Notes: a model not told the origin generated them from the sequence alone. Counted from the stretch's first letter, positions 11,620 to 21,879 are shown. The stretch is 64,000 bases of DNA from Agrypnia vestita (GCA_016648135.1 JADDOH010000469.1:62001-126000); one strand, 5' to 3'. Made by a program: numbers and translations.

Positions 11620-11835
11620 AACTGTAGTTTGGATATTTTATAGGCACCGTATGTATTACCGAGAAGCGAATCTCGACGTTTCAATGGATACTTATCCAAC
11701 GTCACAGGAGTCCGACCTCCACCTCCGCGGGTGAAGGTCGTCCTCCTGATGACGTTGGATAAGTATCCAACGAAACGTCGAGATTCGCTTCTCGGTAATA
11801 CATACGGTGCGTATAAAATATCCGAAACTACATTT
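11620..11835. mobile_element. Foldback element, HHR family E
   Basis: Arms of about 85-100 bp, such as TATGTATTACCGAGAAGCG at 11650 and its complement near 11780-11806, flank a GC-rich centre (11715-11740). Each arm has an HHR motif, intact on plus and damaged on minus (CTGTGA in place of CTGATGA near 11705). Lettered E by its stem II sequence. Confidence 0.75.
11742..11785 (+). ncRNA. Hammerhead ribozyme, family E, complete core
   Basis: CTGATGA at 11746-11752, one extra C, 7-bp stem II GTTGGAT/ATCCAAC with AAGT loop (11754-11771), GAAA at 11772-11775, then A-C-G-U as a 2-bp loopless helix III and the classical GUC cleavage triplet (cut predicted at 11779/11780). Helix I has CTC/GAG next to the core. 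All conserved catalytic-core residues (C3, G5, A6, G8, A9, G12, A13, A14) are present. Helix III could only form stably as a dimer. Confidence 0.75.
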
Positions 11836-12089
11836 AAATAAAATGTAAAATTTTGATTGTTCTCCACTTACAAGTATTTCAAAACCTATCATAAACATGT
11901 ATACATAACGCATGTATCATAGGAAATATTTAGTTTAATAAATCATACCTAAATATTTATCGAATCGGAAAAACTTAATTTTGGCCCATAAAGCAACCGT
12001 TTGCGTTCGGCCAAGTTCTGTGAGCCACAAGTCCGTACATGTCAAACGAGCTTTCTGCACGGCGCGGCGTGCCATTTATGTACCTACTG

Positions 12090-12601
12090 TACAGGGTTAT
12101 TTGGAAAACATTAATAACCTCGCAGGACTATATTCCTGCCTTAAGTATGAGTCTCAAATGTTCAAGCTATTATGACCTAATATCAATAGTTATAGAGATA
12201 TGCGACATCAAAGTTTGCATTTTTTTTCAATATTTCTGACTTATTTGTTGTAAAACGTTGGACTATCATTACAGTAAGTTGTATCAAATATGAAGAATTA
12301 ATTTACTTTAATACAAGTCAAATAAAATAATAAAAACATTCGATTTTTTCAGGGTTTTTATAATTTTATTTAACTTGTATTGAAACGAATGAATTTTTCG
12401 TAATTGATATAAGTTACTGTAATGATAGTCCAACATTTTAGAAAATATAAGTAAGAAATATTGAAAAAAAATGCAAAATTTGATGCCGCATATCACCGTA
12501 ACTATTGATATTAGGTCATGACAGCTTGAACATTTTCGACTAATACTCAAGGCAGGAATATATTCCTGCGAGGTTATTAATGTTTTCCAAATAACCCTGT
12601 A
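12090..12601. mobile_element. 512-bp near-perfect hairpin element, copy 1
   Basis: Starts TACAGGGTTATTTGG and ends CCAAATAACCCTGTA. Both halves are complementary over roughly 240 bp around a short centre at about 12345. Copies of the same design lie at 29466, 46348 and 58074, with halves or relatives at 31283, 41265, 43247 and 59160. A transcript would form a long double-stranded RNA. No ORF. Confidence 0.85.
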
Positions 12602-12662
12602 CATAGCTTACAAGTTATTTGCATTTGTACTATTTCCCCCTGGTACAATTTACCCCAGTCTA

Positions 12663-13193
12663 CCCCATTACATTACTATTTTTATAAAAGAATTTTCAGA
12701 TTCGTTGATTACATTTAAAAAATTAATCAAATTGAACAAAAGTGAAATAAAATATTTATGGAGTTTAGACAAAATATATTGTTTCAAAGTAATAAAAATA
12801 ATTAAACGACCAATTAGTGTATCAATCACCCTAAAAAGGGCAGTGCTCTGAACCATCTGACCTCCTTTAACTTTTGATCTGCAATGTGGAATGTAAATCT
12901 TAAATGAAGGACGTGTAGGGACATTCATCATTGTGCTAAAGTTGTTATTAAAAGTAATTGTTACAGACGCAACCCGCGTTTTCCAGAAAATTAATTTTAA
13001 TTTCTTTTCAAGTTTAAACATGATATCTTTATTGTTTCATCTAAATCTGCAATTAAGGGTCGCACCAGGGCTGTGCCCACCCACAAATACATTTAATTTA
13101 AGATATTCCCGATTTAATAAAACGTTGATTTATTTATCCCACAGCTACCTAGCGTTATATTTCTCAAAGTTTTTAGGTGCGTGTTACACAATA
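12663..13193. other. Unassigned AT-rich stretch
   Basis: Short open frames on both strands lack motifs. No gene or repeat boundary found. Confidence 0.3.
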
Positions 13194-13198
13194 TTAAT

Positions 13199-13857
13199 GT
13201 CACGTGTCGTGACTGGGGGAGGATAAATAAAACAAGGGATATTAATTAGCGATTTATTTATTAGTGATTAAATAATTATTCAATGTAAAAGTTCACTTAA
13301 CACAAATTAAACTTAACGCTATTCTTTAAAATCACTCGTTAATATATAATTTATTATCGCTGGAATACTTAATTTAGCATTCACTAGAACATTCCATCCA
13401 ATTCCCGTACGTATTAGTCGCTCTGGTTTACTCCGCCACTTAGGTACTCCGCTCGATTGTTCGCTTTATTTATTGCTCCGATTATCACATGGCTGGCCAC
13501 ACCGGTCGTCGCCTCGCGGCAGGCTTCTCACTGAACGAACTGTCAAACATGACACTGAACTGCTCCGCGGCGTAGTCCCGTATTTATCAAAATTGGGTAT
13601 TTTCGTGCTTTGTAGCTTGTAACGTGTAAATTGACGAAATAAACCAGAGCGACTTTTATATGCGAGAATTGAATATTATACTATCTAGCGATAATGACGA
13701 GTTCATATATTGCGAAATAGTGTAGATTAAATAATAGCTTCAAGTTCAATTCGTGTTAAGTGACTTTGCACATTGAATAATCAATTAATAAATCGCTAAT
13801 TTATTTCCATTGTTTTCGTGCATTCCTCCTTCCTACTCCCTAGCCACGACACGTGAC
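13199..13857. mobile_element. 659-bp non-autonomous DNA transposon, TTAAT target duplication
   Basis: Left GTCACGTGTCGTG and right CACGACACGTGAC are inverted. The homology extends inwards for over 100 bp (for example AGCGATTTATTTATTAG against its complement near 13780). Flanking TTAAT at 13194-13198 and 13858-13862 is a candidate 5-bp target duplication. A GC-rich core (13490-13580) lies between the arms. No transposase is encoded. Confidence 0.75.
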
Positions 13858-13862
13858 TTAAT

Positions 13863-14315
13863 TTCAAGGTCAGAATGATCATACAAAGATAATATTAAAG
13901 CGAAGATGTGAATGTGAAGATAGAAATGATACAATTGATCATTTTTATGATAGAAGAGAATAAAATTTTACTGATTACACTAGTATATGGTCGTAAAATT
14001 AAAAGTACACCCTAAAAAAGTATGTTACAAGTTGAATATTGAGTAGGATTACCAAGAAGTTATTAAATCAATCGTACAGGTATGAACATGCTCATCGTTC
14101 GAAAACGAATAGTGCGAACTCAGCTGAAAGGGTAAGCATGTACATATGTATAACGCGCTCGAACCATATACCTACAAAATATCTTATAGCAAAAGAAAAA
14201 TATTTCTAATGCAAATGCATCGCTTTTCATTGTAAAACAATAATGGAAAGTTACACAACGATGATCTTTTGGCAAGTAGTAATTTCAACGATGCATAAAA
14301 ATATGGCATTCAAAA
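13863..14315. other. Unassigned stretch
   Basis: AT-rich and without recognisable coding or repeat content. Confidence 0.3.
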
Positions 14316-14317
14316 AT

Positions 14318-14880
14318 GATTTTTTGGAAAGGCGATGGTGAACGGAGTTTTGAACACAACAGTTTCTAATAGAAATATGTCTACCGAGGCAAAACTAGCG
14401 GTGCGTAATGGAATTCTGGTACCAACACTGATGTATGGAAGAGGAGCCTGGAGCTGGCAGAATAGGAACGAAAGTAGATTGAATGCAGTGCAGATGAGAT
14501 CCCTTAGACATACGTGCGGCAAATCCATTTATGATAGAGTAAAGAAAGAAGATATTAGGAATGAATGTAAAGCTGATCTTAGCATAATTAATATGGTTAA
14601 AAAAAGGTCGCTCAGATGGTTTGGGCATGTTGAGTGAATGAATGAGGAAAAAATGGTAAATACAATTGTTGATGGCGCCAGAAAGAGAGGGCGACCGCAT
14701 GAGACGTGGCATGACCAAATTAACCAGATACTGGAAGGTGGTCCCGTTAGAATACCTCGACAACCAGCGAGCTTGCATGCGAAGATGTATGTCAGGACAG
14801 AAGAGTGTGGCGCTCTATTCTCCCCGCTTACCCCCATGGGGAAACGGCTTGATGGTAAGTAAGTAAGGGATGCGATATGA
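14318..14880 (+). mobile_element. RTE-like LINE 3' end (SAYPC family), copy 1
   Basis: The frames from 14335 contain 'STEAKLAVRNGILVPTLMYG', 'RLNAVQMRSLRHTCGKS', 'RVKKEDIRNECKADLS' and 'LRWFGHVE', then a stop and frameshift before 'RGRPHETWHDQINQI'. The 3' end 'GGGGAAACGGCTTGATGG' is followed by a TAAG-type tail. It is the post-RT C-terminal tail of a non-LTR retrotransposon, broken by a stop at 14635. Relatives are at 18068, 28130, 34490, 42840, 44470, 55500, 61515 and 62455. Confidence 0.8.
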
Positions 14881-15054
14881 TATATTATGTCCACGCGAAA
14901 GTTATTCAAAGTTCGCATGTTAGCTATGCATGTAAACTGGAATCATCTCGCCAAATAATTTAGAAATGACAAATATTTTTGAGAAAATCTGCCCCAGACG
15001 TATTCAAACTATACGCATTCCTTCCATGCCTCTGATGCCGCATAGTGTTCTTAA

Positions 15055-15801
15055 AGCCATGTATTCACTAGGGGACAAATTGTCCCTCAACAGCACGCGC
15101 GGCATAGAGTCTACGTGACGTTGCAACGTCGTGCACTGTTCCGCGACATCACGCACAACATAGCGCGGCATTTCTACGTGCCGTGGCAACGTTGCCATGC
15201 GCACGGTACCCAAGCGAGCTCACTGCAACATTACGCGGAGCGTCAGTACCACGTGGTATGTTTACAAGTGAATACGCATGCGCTGTATCTGTCAAGATGA
15301 CAGTGTGGGGAAACGAAATTGTTCTTGAATTCATCCAGCTGTATCGATCGAAGATCGCATAGAATGTCCGTCCTTCTTTCTCTTTGCAGTAAATAATTTC
15401 GCATTCTCCTCTTTTTTATCCTCTTACGTTTCGATAAACTCATTACGCAGATGTCATCATAACCTCATAGGGCGACATTTCCGCGACGTGTGGAAAACAA
15501 TAATTATTTGCAAAAAGGACCTTGTTTTTAATAATATTCAATTTACTATAGTAAAACCTCGTTAATTTGAAATTGCGACCCAAAAAAACATTTCGAATTG
15601 CGCGGAACCCCGTTTTCGCCAAATGAGATACCGCAGCTGTCAACATAACCTCATCGGGTGACATTTCCGCGACAAGATATGCGTGTCCCGGTGTGTACAC
15701 GTCAAATGACCGCGTCATTGTCCCCGAAACATGAGCGTAGATGTTGATGCGACATGCCGAGCGGAATGTTTCGCGATTTGTCCCCTAGTGAATACATGGC
15801 T
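15055..15801. mobile_element. 747-bp DNA transposon with 26-bp TIRs and TAA duplication (PIF/Harbinger-like)
   Basis: Perfect 26-bp terminal inverted repeats start AGCCATGTATTCACTAGG and end CCTAGTGAATACATGGCT. TAA flanks both sides (15052-15054 and 15802-15804), as expected of the 3-bp duplications of PIF/Harbinger elements. The interior carries a direct repeat of about 40 bp ('ACATTTCCGCGAC' at about 15474 and 15660). No DDE transposase frame is visible, so it is non-autonomous. Confidence 0.85.
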
Positions 15802-15804
15802 TAA

Positions 15805-16480
15805 TACACGTCTTTGCCTGAACAGACGTGTTCTGAAAAAGCGCAGTAGCATACATATGTACCTATTGTATATGGACACTTGAATGATTTCGTTCTAATT
15901 ACAGACCACAGAATTAAATCGACATGAACTAACGTAAATCCCTTGTCCAAAATTTGGAATCACGTCTGATGCCAGTACGTTCGCCGTGTTTAAAAAAATT
16001 ACTACGAGCTTGTGAATTTTGAAATAATTATGAAAATGTCAAACTAAATAGTATAATGTCTTAGTAAATAAATCTCGCTTTTTTAAAAGAACACATTTTT
16101 ACTTAAGATACTCGGTTTGGAATTTTTTTTAAAATACGTATTGTTTACGGAAGGGTTTGATTATGCAAGAATAAATCCTGAAAAACACGGGGACATTATT
16201 CCTCTGTGACCCATTCCCCTCTCTTAGAGAACTGGTTTAGTTCATCTCTGTACACAATTTACACTCTTTAGTTCTAATACACTTTGAACAAGGTATTACT
16301 TTATATTATACAATATTTTTAAACTTTCAAATACAATAGTAGCAAACAGAAATTTACTCACATAGATATACCTACTACCTACACTACGTCGATATTAGCA
16401 GCATAACGCAGTGCTCATGCATAGCAACATAACCTGAGTGCACGACATTGATAGGTATGCCGGTTGGCGTTAATGGCAAC
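15805..16480. other. Unassigned AT-rich stretch
   Basis: No gene or repeat recognised. Confidence 0.3.
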
Positions 16481-16481
16481 T

Positions 16482-16650
16482 AGCTGTAACCCGTCAAAAT
16501 GACGGTACTTTTACATGTCATAAATAATAAAAAAAATATTATAAAAAAATATGAAGAAATTACGGATGTCAAACGAAGTTACGGAGACAGACAGACAGAC
16601 GGACGGACTGATAGCGTTATTATTATAATTGGGATTATGTTAATACCCAT
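16482..16650 (+). mobile_element. TAGCTGTAACCCGTCA repeat family, copy
   Basis: Begins CTAGCTGTAACCCGTCA with the hairpin CCGTCA/TGACGG, then an AT-rich body, 'GAAGTTACGGAGACAGACAG' and the end 'TTATTATAATTGGGATTA'. About 170 bp, non-coding. Confidence 0.7.
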
Positions 16651-17335
16651 CACAGGGGAAAATGAATACCGGATAAAAAATGTTAACAACCGGAATGTTA
16701 CAAAAACTAATGTCCGTTTCTAACTGCGAATAATAATGGCAGATGCTATCATCGTTGATTTTGCGTCAAATTGCATTAATTGGCGCTCTGAACGTGCGAT
16801 GCACCGACATGTTTAATATTTGGGCGAATTTTGCCAGGGCTGCCGCAAGAATCCAAAAAATTTAAACAATTTTCAAAAAAAGTAAATTAAAAAATAACGT
16901 ATTTGTAGAAGAGATAATGGACGGTGGAGAAGAAAATTCATGAAATAGAGGGCCTACACTGGCAGAAGTGTTAAGAATGAAAAATAATGGATTCAGATAA
17001 TTTATAAAAGCCATTTAAAGTATATATTGATTTAAATTTGTATTAGCTTTATTAGCTAGTTTTAAAATATTCTTTACACTGTCGACAGATACAGAGATAA
17101 ACGACCAAATGCAAAATATTTAATAAAAGTGTATATAAGTGTGTTGAAATAATTTTTTTTGTGTACTGTGAGAACCTTATATTTTTTAAATTTTACTACC
17201 CATATTACCTACATATTAGCATGTATGTAATATAACTGTAACAAACTCAATAAAATAAATATATTACAAAATTTCAAACAAAAAAATACTTGATGGTTTG
17301 ACATTGTATTAAAATTTAAAAATAAAATGAAATAT
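16651..17335. other. Unassigned AT-rich stretch
   Basis: No gene seen. Base composition is very AT-rich from 16980 onwards. Confidence 0.3.
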
Positions 17336-17462
17336 TCAATTTTTAAACCACTTAGGTATCATTAAATCAATCAGATTGGTGTGTATTATATTGTCCTGAT
17401 GAAGGTTAAGACCAACCGAAACTAGTTGACGAATATATAGTAATAAGTGGTTTAAATCTAAA
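17336..17462 (+). mobile_element. HHR family B element
   Basis: The HHR core at 17391-17435 is embedded in a larger stem: TTTAAACCACTT at 17340 pairs with AAGTGGTTTAAA at 17446. A damaged relative is at 45890-45990. No ORF is attached. Confidence 0.65.
17391..17435 (+). ncRNA. Hammerhead ribozyme, family B, complete core
   Basis: CTGATGA at 17396-17402, one extra A, stem II GGTT/AACC (loop AAGACC), GAAA at 17418-17421, self-complementary ACTAGT as helix III, cleavage triplet GUU with the cut predicted at 17427/17428. Helix I is TTGTC with GACGA (one G-U). All conserved core residues are present. Confidence 0.75.
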
Positions 17463-17657
17463 TATTTTATTTTATTTTTAAATATATAATAATATGTTAT
17501 TAAAATATAATGTAAAAATATTTTTTGATAATTATGGAGATACATGTTATTTGTCGAATGTTGTGGTTGTGAAATGGAAACACAAATTAAATTAATATAT
17601 ATATATTTTTTTTAAATTTAAAAAAAAAAAAATTATATTACAAGATCAAATAAATAA

Positions 17658-17915
17658 AGTAATTTTAATGTTAGAGTAAAGGAACACATTAGATATCTCA
17701 GTAACAATAACTTTTCTGAATTCGCGAACCATCTTTTGGAAACAGGCCACACGTTTCTAAAGGAAAACGATATCGAGATTCTACACATAAATAATAGGGG
17801 CCTTAGATTGGATAACTTAGAAATACTAAAAATAAAAAAATGCCTGAATACTAAAGGCAATATAATCAACAACAGACACTTTTCGGCGTCCATTTCTCAA
17901 TTACCCCCACCGTAG
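17658..17915 (+). pseudogene. Penelope-like element, GIY-YIG endonuclease C-terminal remnant
   Basis: The frame reads SNFNVRVKEHIRYL, 'NNNFSEFANHLLETGH', 'DIEILHINNRGLRLDNLE' to a stop at 17913-17915. The R..EH and S.FA.HL...H pattern is typical of the endonuclease of Penelope-like retroelements; the minus-strand relative at 22700-22953 adds the FYIGK motif. The upstream part with RT and the YIG motif is missing, replaced by AT-rich sequence. It lies about 70 bp upstream of an HHR on the same strand, as expected for a Penelope 3' pseudo-LTR. Confidence 0.8.
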
Positions 17916-17984
17916 CTGCAGCCACGCCTCCGTTCAAAAATTGATTTGTTTGCTAGAATAGATAATGGATAGTCAGTTTGCGTC

Positions 17985-18025
17985 CGTCCTGATGAAGATA
18001 CAGTGGTATCGAAACCGGTAGACGT
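17985..18025 (+). ncRNA. Hammerhead ribozyme, family A, complete core
   Basis: Helix I CGTC (17985-17988) pairs with GACG (18021-18024). CTGATGA at 17989-17995, one extra A, stem II GATAC/GTATC with AGTG loop (17997-18010), GAAA at 18011-18014, self-complementary ACCGGT helix III, triplet GUA with the cut predicted at 18020/18021. All conserved core residues are present. Confidence 0.8.
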
Positions 18026-18067
18026 ATGATTACTAGTTAAGTGTTTAATACAAAGTTGTTTAATTAA

Positions 18068-18656
18068 AAAAGAAACAAAGTTAATGGTGCACTAAATGCA
18101 ATTATGGCCAATAAGAATCTGTCAAAAGAAGCAAGACTAGCGGTACATAATGGCGTTCTAGTGCCAACCCTTATGTATGGAAGTGAAGCCTGGAATTGGC
18201 AAAAGAGGAATGAAAGTAGACTGAATGCGGTTGAAATGCGGTCACTAAGACGCTTGTGTGGAAAATCTTTGGTCGATAGAGTGAGGAATGAACAAATTAG
18301 AAGTGAATGCAATGCTGGCTGTAGTGTGGTAGATAGAATAAAGAAAGGAGTGCTGAGATGGTTTGGTCATGTGGAACGTATGAACGAGGAAAGGATGGTT
18401 AAGAAAATATATGAGGCGAATGTTGAAGGCAACAGGAATAGAGGGTGTCCGCGAAAGACCTGGCACGATCAGGTACTACAAGAATTTGAGGATGGCCCTG
18501 TTAAAAGCCGCAACAATCGTAGAACGTGTATGAGAAGATGTATGAATGTGGCCGAAGCAAAAGTGGTGTGCCAGGATAGAAGAGTGTGGCGTTCAATCCT
18601 CTCTGCCTACCCCTGCAGGGAAACGGCGTGATGGTTAGTTAGTTAGTTAGTTAGTT
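18068..18656 (+). mobile_element. RTE-like LINE 3' end (SAYPC family), copy 2, least damaged
   Basis: The frame 18104-18631 is open for 175 codons: 'EARLAVHNGVLVPTLMYGSE', 'RLNAVEMRSLRRLCGKS', 'LRWFGHVERMNEERMVKKIY', 'PRKTWHDQVLQEF' and a final 'SILSAYPCRETA'. The 3' UTR is only 'CGGCGTGATGG' plus a (TTAG)n tail at 18632-18656. It lacks the endonuclease and RT core because of 5' truncation. It inserted into the Penelope-like pseudo-LTR. Confidence 0.85.
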
Positions 18657-18730
18657 TTAATTAAAATTAATAATTATGTCCAACCACAAAGTTAGCGCTA
18701 TAAACATCGTAAACGTTAATTTAAAATTGT

Positions 18731-19770
18731 TTTCAGCCCTAATAATGCACTGCGTTTGGCAATTAGTTTCGAGTGTGAAGCTCAAGGTAATAAACATGTT
18801 TCAGAGCATGTTTCGCAGCAGAAAATTGCAGGTTTGATTCGGGTATGTTTATGGGGGGTGGACAACCACCCGGGTACCTACCTGCATGGTAATTATAATG
18901 ATTTATGGCCGCGCGATCTGACGAACTCGTCGCTATTAGGTATTTTATTTCACTTAGGCCAAAATTAAAAGACATGCATACATCTATGGATAAAATTACT
19001 TCAGGTATGCAAGTAATCCGTTTCTTGGCCTGGTGTGTTTTATTTTACCACTCTTATATTAAGCTTCACCTATTTATCTGTCTGGACGAATCTTAAAATC
19101 GATATTTCTCCCGCTTCCGGATGTCCAATCGAGCTGAGATTTAGCAGACAGACGTGTTCTTGATGACAAGACGTGAATCAATTATTAATCAATTAATCCA
19201 TTAATATTTTTTAATCAAAGTTTTATATGTGTAATAAGTTAATGAACTTACCACAAAATGGTGCTAGTTTTATAAAGACAAAATTTAAACAATTATATAA
19301 CCTGAAATAAAAATAATGCGCTTATACTCAAATGTACTAAAAAGTAGAAAATAAATATTCGGACCCAGTTTTTTTCCCCCACTCTCCCAATAAAAGTGTG
19401 GGCGCTCTCCCTCCAACAATAACGGAATTCTGTAATCTATATCAATACTGTAAACGTCCACCTTTTATTTGGAGTACGAGGTAAAAAAATTTGGTCCGAT
19501 AATTTATTTTTTATATAAAATCCTCAAAATGAACAATTTATCTCCATTTTTTCTTATAAGTTCAAGCAACCCAAAATCATCTATCTATCAAGATACCCAA
19601 AATATTCTATCAAAATGTAGCCATCTCTTGAGTTAAAAAAAAATTAAATAGAGACGTTTACAAAATAATTTACTTAACCACTTACAGAAACAATTATATT
19701 TGAGATAAATTTTTTTAAATATATTCACTAGTAAACATAAATATTTTGTTCATTTTTGAAATCATGAATA
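18731..19770. other. Unassigned stretch
   Basis: Short frames at 18756-19096 lack motifs. At about 19110-19175 'GTCCAATCGAGCTGAGAT' resembles a repeat seen at about 30355-30400. The rest is AT-rich. Confidence 0.35.
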
Positions 19771-20645
19771 TTTTTTTTTTTTTTTTATAATTTTTTTTTT
19801 ACATCTCAGACCCACAAAACATCACATTGATATTTGTCTGTAGGTGCATCAATACATATATATAAATAAATTGTGTTTACCAGAAATACATTCATATTAA
19901 TTAATTACAATAGATCTTATAAACTCAAATACAAATCAACAATACGATACAACAATACAAGAAAAAATACAAATATTACCAAAATCAAAATAAGTCTCTT
20001 TTATTTAATAACATATTCATTAATTCTGTATTTTGCCCTTTTTATTAATATCCATTTTGACACGACATGGGATTTTATTTAATATTTTTGGTATGACATA
20101 TTTTAATGTTCTTTGTCCATATTTATTTATGACCTTCGGTATTCTTAGTCCTTCTTTAACCGTAAATCTGGTACTATGTTTATGAATCAATCTATGCTTA
20201 TATGTCCCATCTTCATGATATCGTGTAATTAGTTTGTACCACAAGATAGCATTAATTGGCATAGAGCCTTGTTTCTTGAAGAGTTCCTGTATATCTTTAG
20301 TAGCACTTTCTTTATTTATTAATTTTATAGCCGAATTTTGAATATTTTGAATTTTTTTAATATTAGTTTTGCAAGTTAGACCCCAGCTAGTTATTCCATA
20401 CCTTATTACCGATTCCGCTAACGATTGATATATAGTTTTCATAGTCTGTATCGGAACATAGTATTTAATCTTGTGCATACATCCCAATACATTTCTCAAC
20501 CTCTTACATACCTTATTTACCTGAATATTCCATTTGAAAAATGTATCTATGGTAATACCAAGATACACGTATTCATTAACTAATTCAATTTTTTCACAAT
20601 TACACGTTGCATTAATTCCGGAATAAAATGAAATTGAGAGTGACG
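19771..20645 (-). mobile_element. Jockey-like LINE 3' end, copy 1
   Basis: The minus frame begins near 20640 ('IELVNEYVYLGITIDTFFKW') and runs through 'ESVIRYGITSWGLTC', 'KIQNIQNSAIKLINK' and 'IPKVINKYGQRTLKYVIP' to about 20020. This is the RT-thumb/C-terminal part of a non-LTR element. A non-coding 3' region ends in poly(A) (plus-strand T run at 19770-19799). It shares sequence with the plus copy at 28433-28922. Confidence 0.8.
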
Positions 20646-20729
20646 ATGTTAATCAAGAAATAATATCGGAAAAGCGCAGTAAAAATAATAGTTTGCTCGA
20701 TACCACGCGTAAGGTTGTGTGATTATGAT

Positions 20730-20960
20730 TTTTTTACAGACAGCAACCGCAGTAGATACTGACCTCAATAATCTCTTTTGTTTGTATTCTTGGCACGAGT
20801 TCCCTTTGTCCAAGCGGGCTAATTGCGCAATAAGCTAATTAATTGATAGAACGTGCTCGGAGATAAGGGAAGAAATGGAAACATCTCGCCACACCTCGTG
20901 TCCACGCAGGTGTTCAATTATATAATAATTAACTACGTATATCATGGATTATTCTTCAAT
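20730..20960. promoter_or_regulatory. Candidate cis-regulatory island 1
   Basis: A non-repetitive block of mixed composition between repeats, with clustered homeodomain-like sites (AATAAGCTAATTAATTGAT), a bHLH-like GCAGGTG near 20910 and no ORF. The inference rests only on composition and site clustering. Confidence 0.3.
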
Positions 20961-21009
20961 TAATTTTTAAACACCTATTAAATTCATATAAAAAATTATA
21001 TTGTAAGTA

Positions 21010-21232
21010 CTAGCTGTAATCCGTCAAAAACGACGATACTTTTACTTCATGTCGGTTCCTTAAGACTAAGTATTTATTTATAAAAAAAAAACAATATTGT
21101 GTTCTTGAAAATTTGAAAATGATCAAAATATACTGAAAAAAAATTATAAAAGATTTTAAGGACGTTACATGAAGTTACGGATAGCCAAACAGACAGACAA
21201 AGTAATTATTATTATTGAGATTACTTGTTGTA
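21010..21232 (+). mobile_element. TAGCTGTAACCCGTCA repeat family, copy
   Basis: Begins 'CTAGCTGTAATCCGTCA' and ends with 'GAAGTTACGGATAGCC', AGACAGAC and 'TTATTATTATTGAGATTA'. Non-coding. Confidence 0.65.
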
Positions 21233-21299
21233 AATTAGTAATAAAAAAATATCTATATTACTCATATTAACACTAGGTACTAGATGTTCTGGATATTCG

Positions 21300-21480
21300 C
21301 TGGAGTAAATATCTTATTTTTCTTGTTCTAGATCATTGATCTCTTCTTGAGCGGAAGCCGTTCTCTTGGGAAGTGGAGAACCAGCTATCTTTCCATCTTT
21401 TTGGTGGTCTTCCTGGGATGTGACGTCCCATGATTATATTATGGATAACCACGTGAAGAAAAGATCCATGGAGAGATCCA
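21300..21480 (-). mobile_element. RTE-like LINE fragment
   Basis: The minus strand near 21425-21330 reads like the 'RRPPKRWKDSW' tail of RTE-type LINEs. Short and decayed. Confidence 0.4.
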
Positions 21481-21483
21481 TGC

Positions 21484-21803
21484 TTGGAGTAATTAGAAAT
21501 GACTAAATTAGGCGCAGAACTACAGTAGTGGATATGATGGATCGTGTAGCGAAGCTAAAATAGCAACGGGCAGGACACGTTGCAAGACAGGATGCTACAA
21601 GATGGCCTCCCAGAGTTCTGAAATGGAGACCTTGGGAGAATAAAAGAGGCATCGGAAGACCTCAAAAGAGATGGGCCGACGATATAGCCGCTGTGGGGGG
21701 AAAGAAATGGCCGCAATTAGCAAACAACAAGGAAGGATGGAAGGGTATGGAAGATGCCTATATCCTGCAGTGAAGAGATGAAGGCTGAAGAAGAAGAAGA
21801 TGG
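21484..21803 (+). mobile_element. RTE LINE 3' end
   Basis: The plus strand encodes, with stops, 'RAGHVARQDATRWPPRVLKW', 'RGIGRPQKRWADDIAAV' and 'KEGWKGMEDAYILQ', the hallmark C-terminus of RTE elements. A (GAA)n tail at about 21788-21801 ends it. 5'-truncated pseudogene. Confidence 0.8.
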
Positions 21804-21879
21804 ATAATTCTCGTATTATCCACGTGGTTTCTCCAGTACCGCCGTCCATTCCTGCCCATCTCACGATTTCTTCTGTCTG

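Larger units (their letters stand above)
11464..12662. mobile_element. DNA-transposon-like unit with GGGTAGAC ends
   Basis: Left GGGTAGACCGGGGGCAG (11464) and right CCCCAGTCTACCCC (ending about 12667) are inverted relatives. The interval holds two inverted-repeat elements, an HHR foldback (11620-11835) and a 512-bp hairpin (12090-12601). This suggests serial insertion into an older element. The ends are imperfect and no target duplication was established. Confidence 0.45.
17916..18730 (+). mobile_element. Penelope-like 3' pseudo-LTR, split by a LINE
   Basis: After the endonuclease stop comes the HHR (17985-18025), then 'TACTAGTTAAGTG'. The segment is interrupted at about 18068-18655 by a LINE and resumes with 'AATAATTATGTCCAACCAC' to about 18730. 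The resumed segment is the complement of 48396-48460, which flanks the HHR array locus, so both belong to one family. An about 11-bp TTTAATTAAAA on both sides of the LINE fits a target duplication. Confidence 0.7.

Noticed and set aside
18104..18631. Host gene of 175 codons
   Set aside because: Sequence is the C-terminal tail of a non-LTR retrotransposon with a TTAG tail and many relatives in the window.
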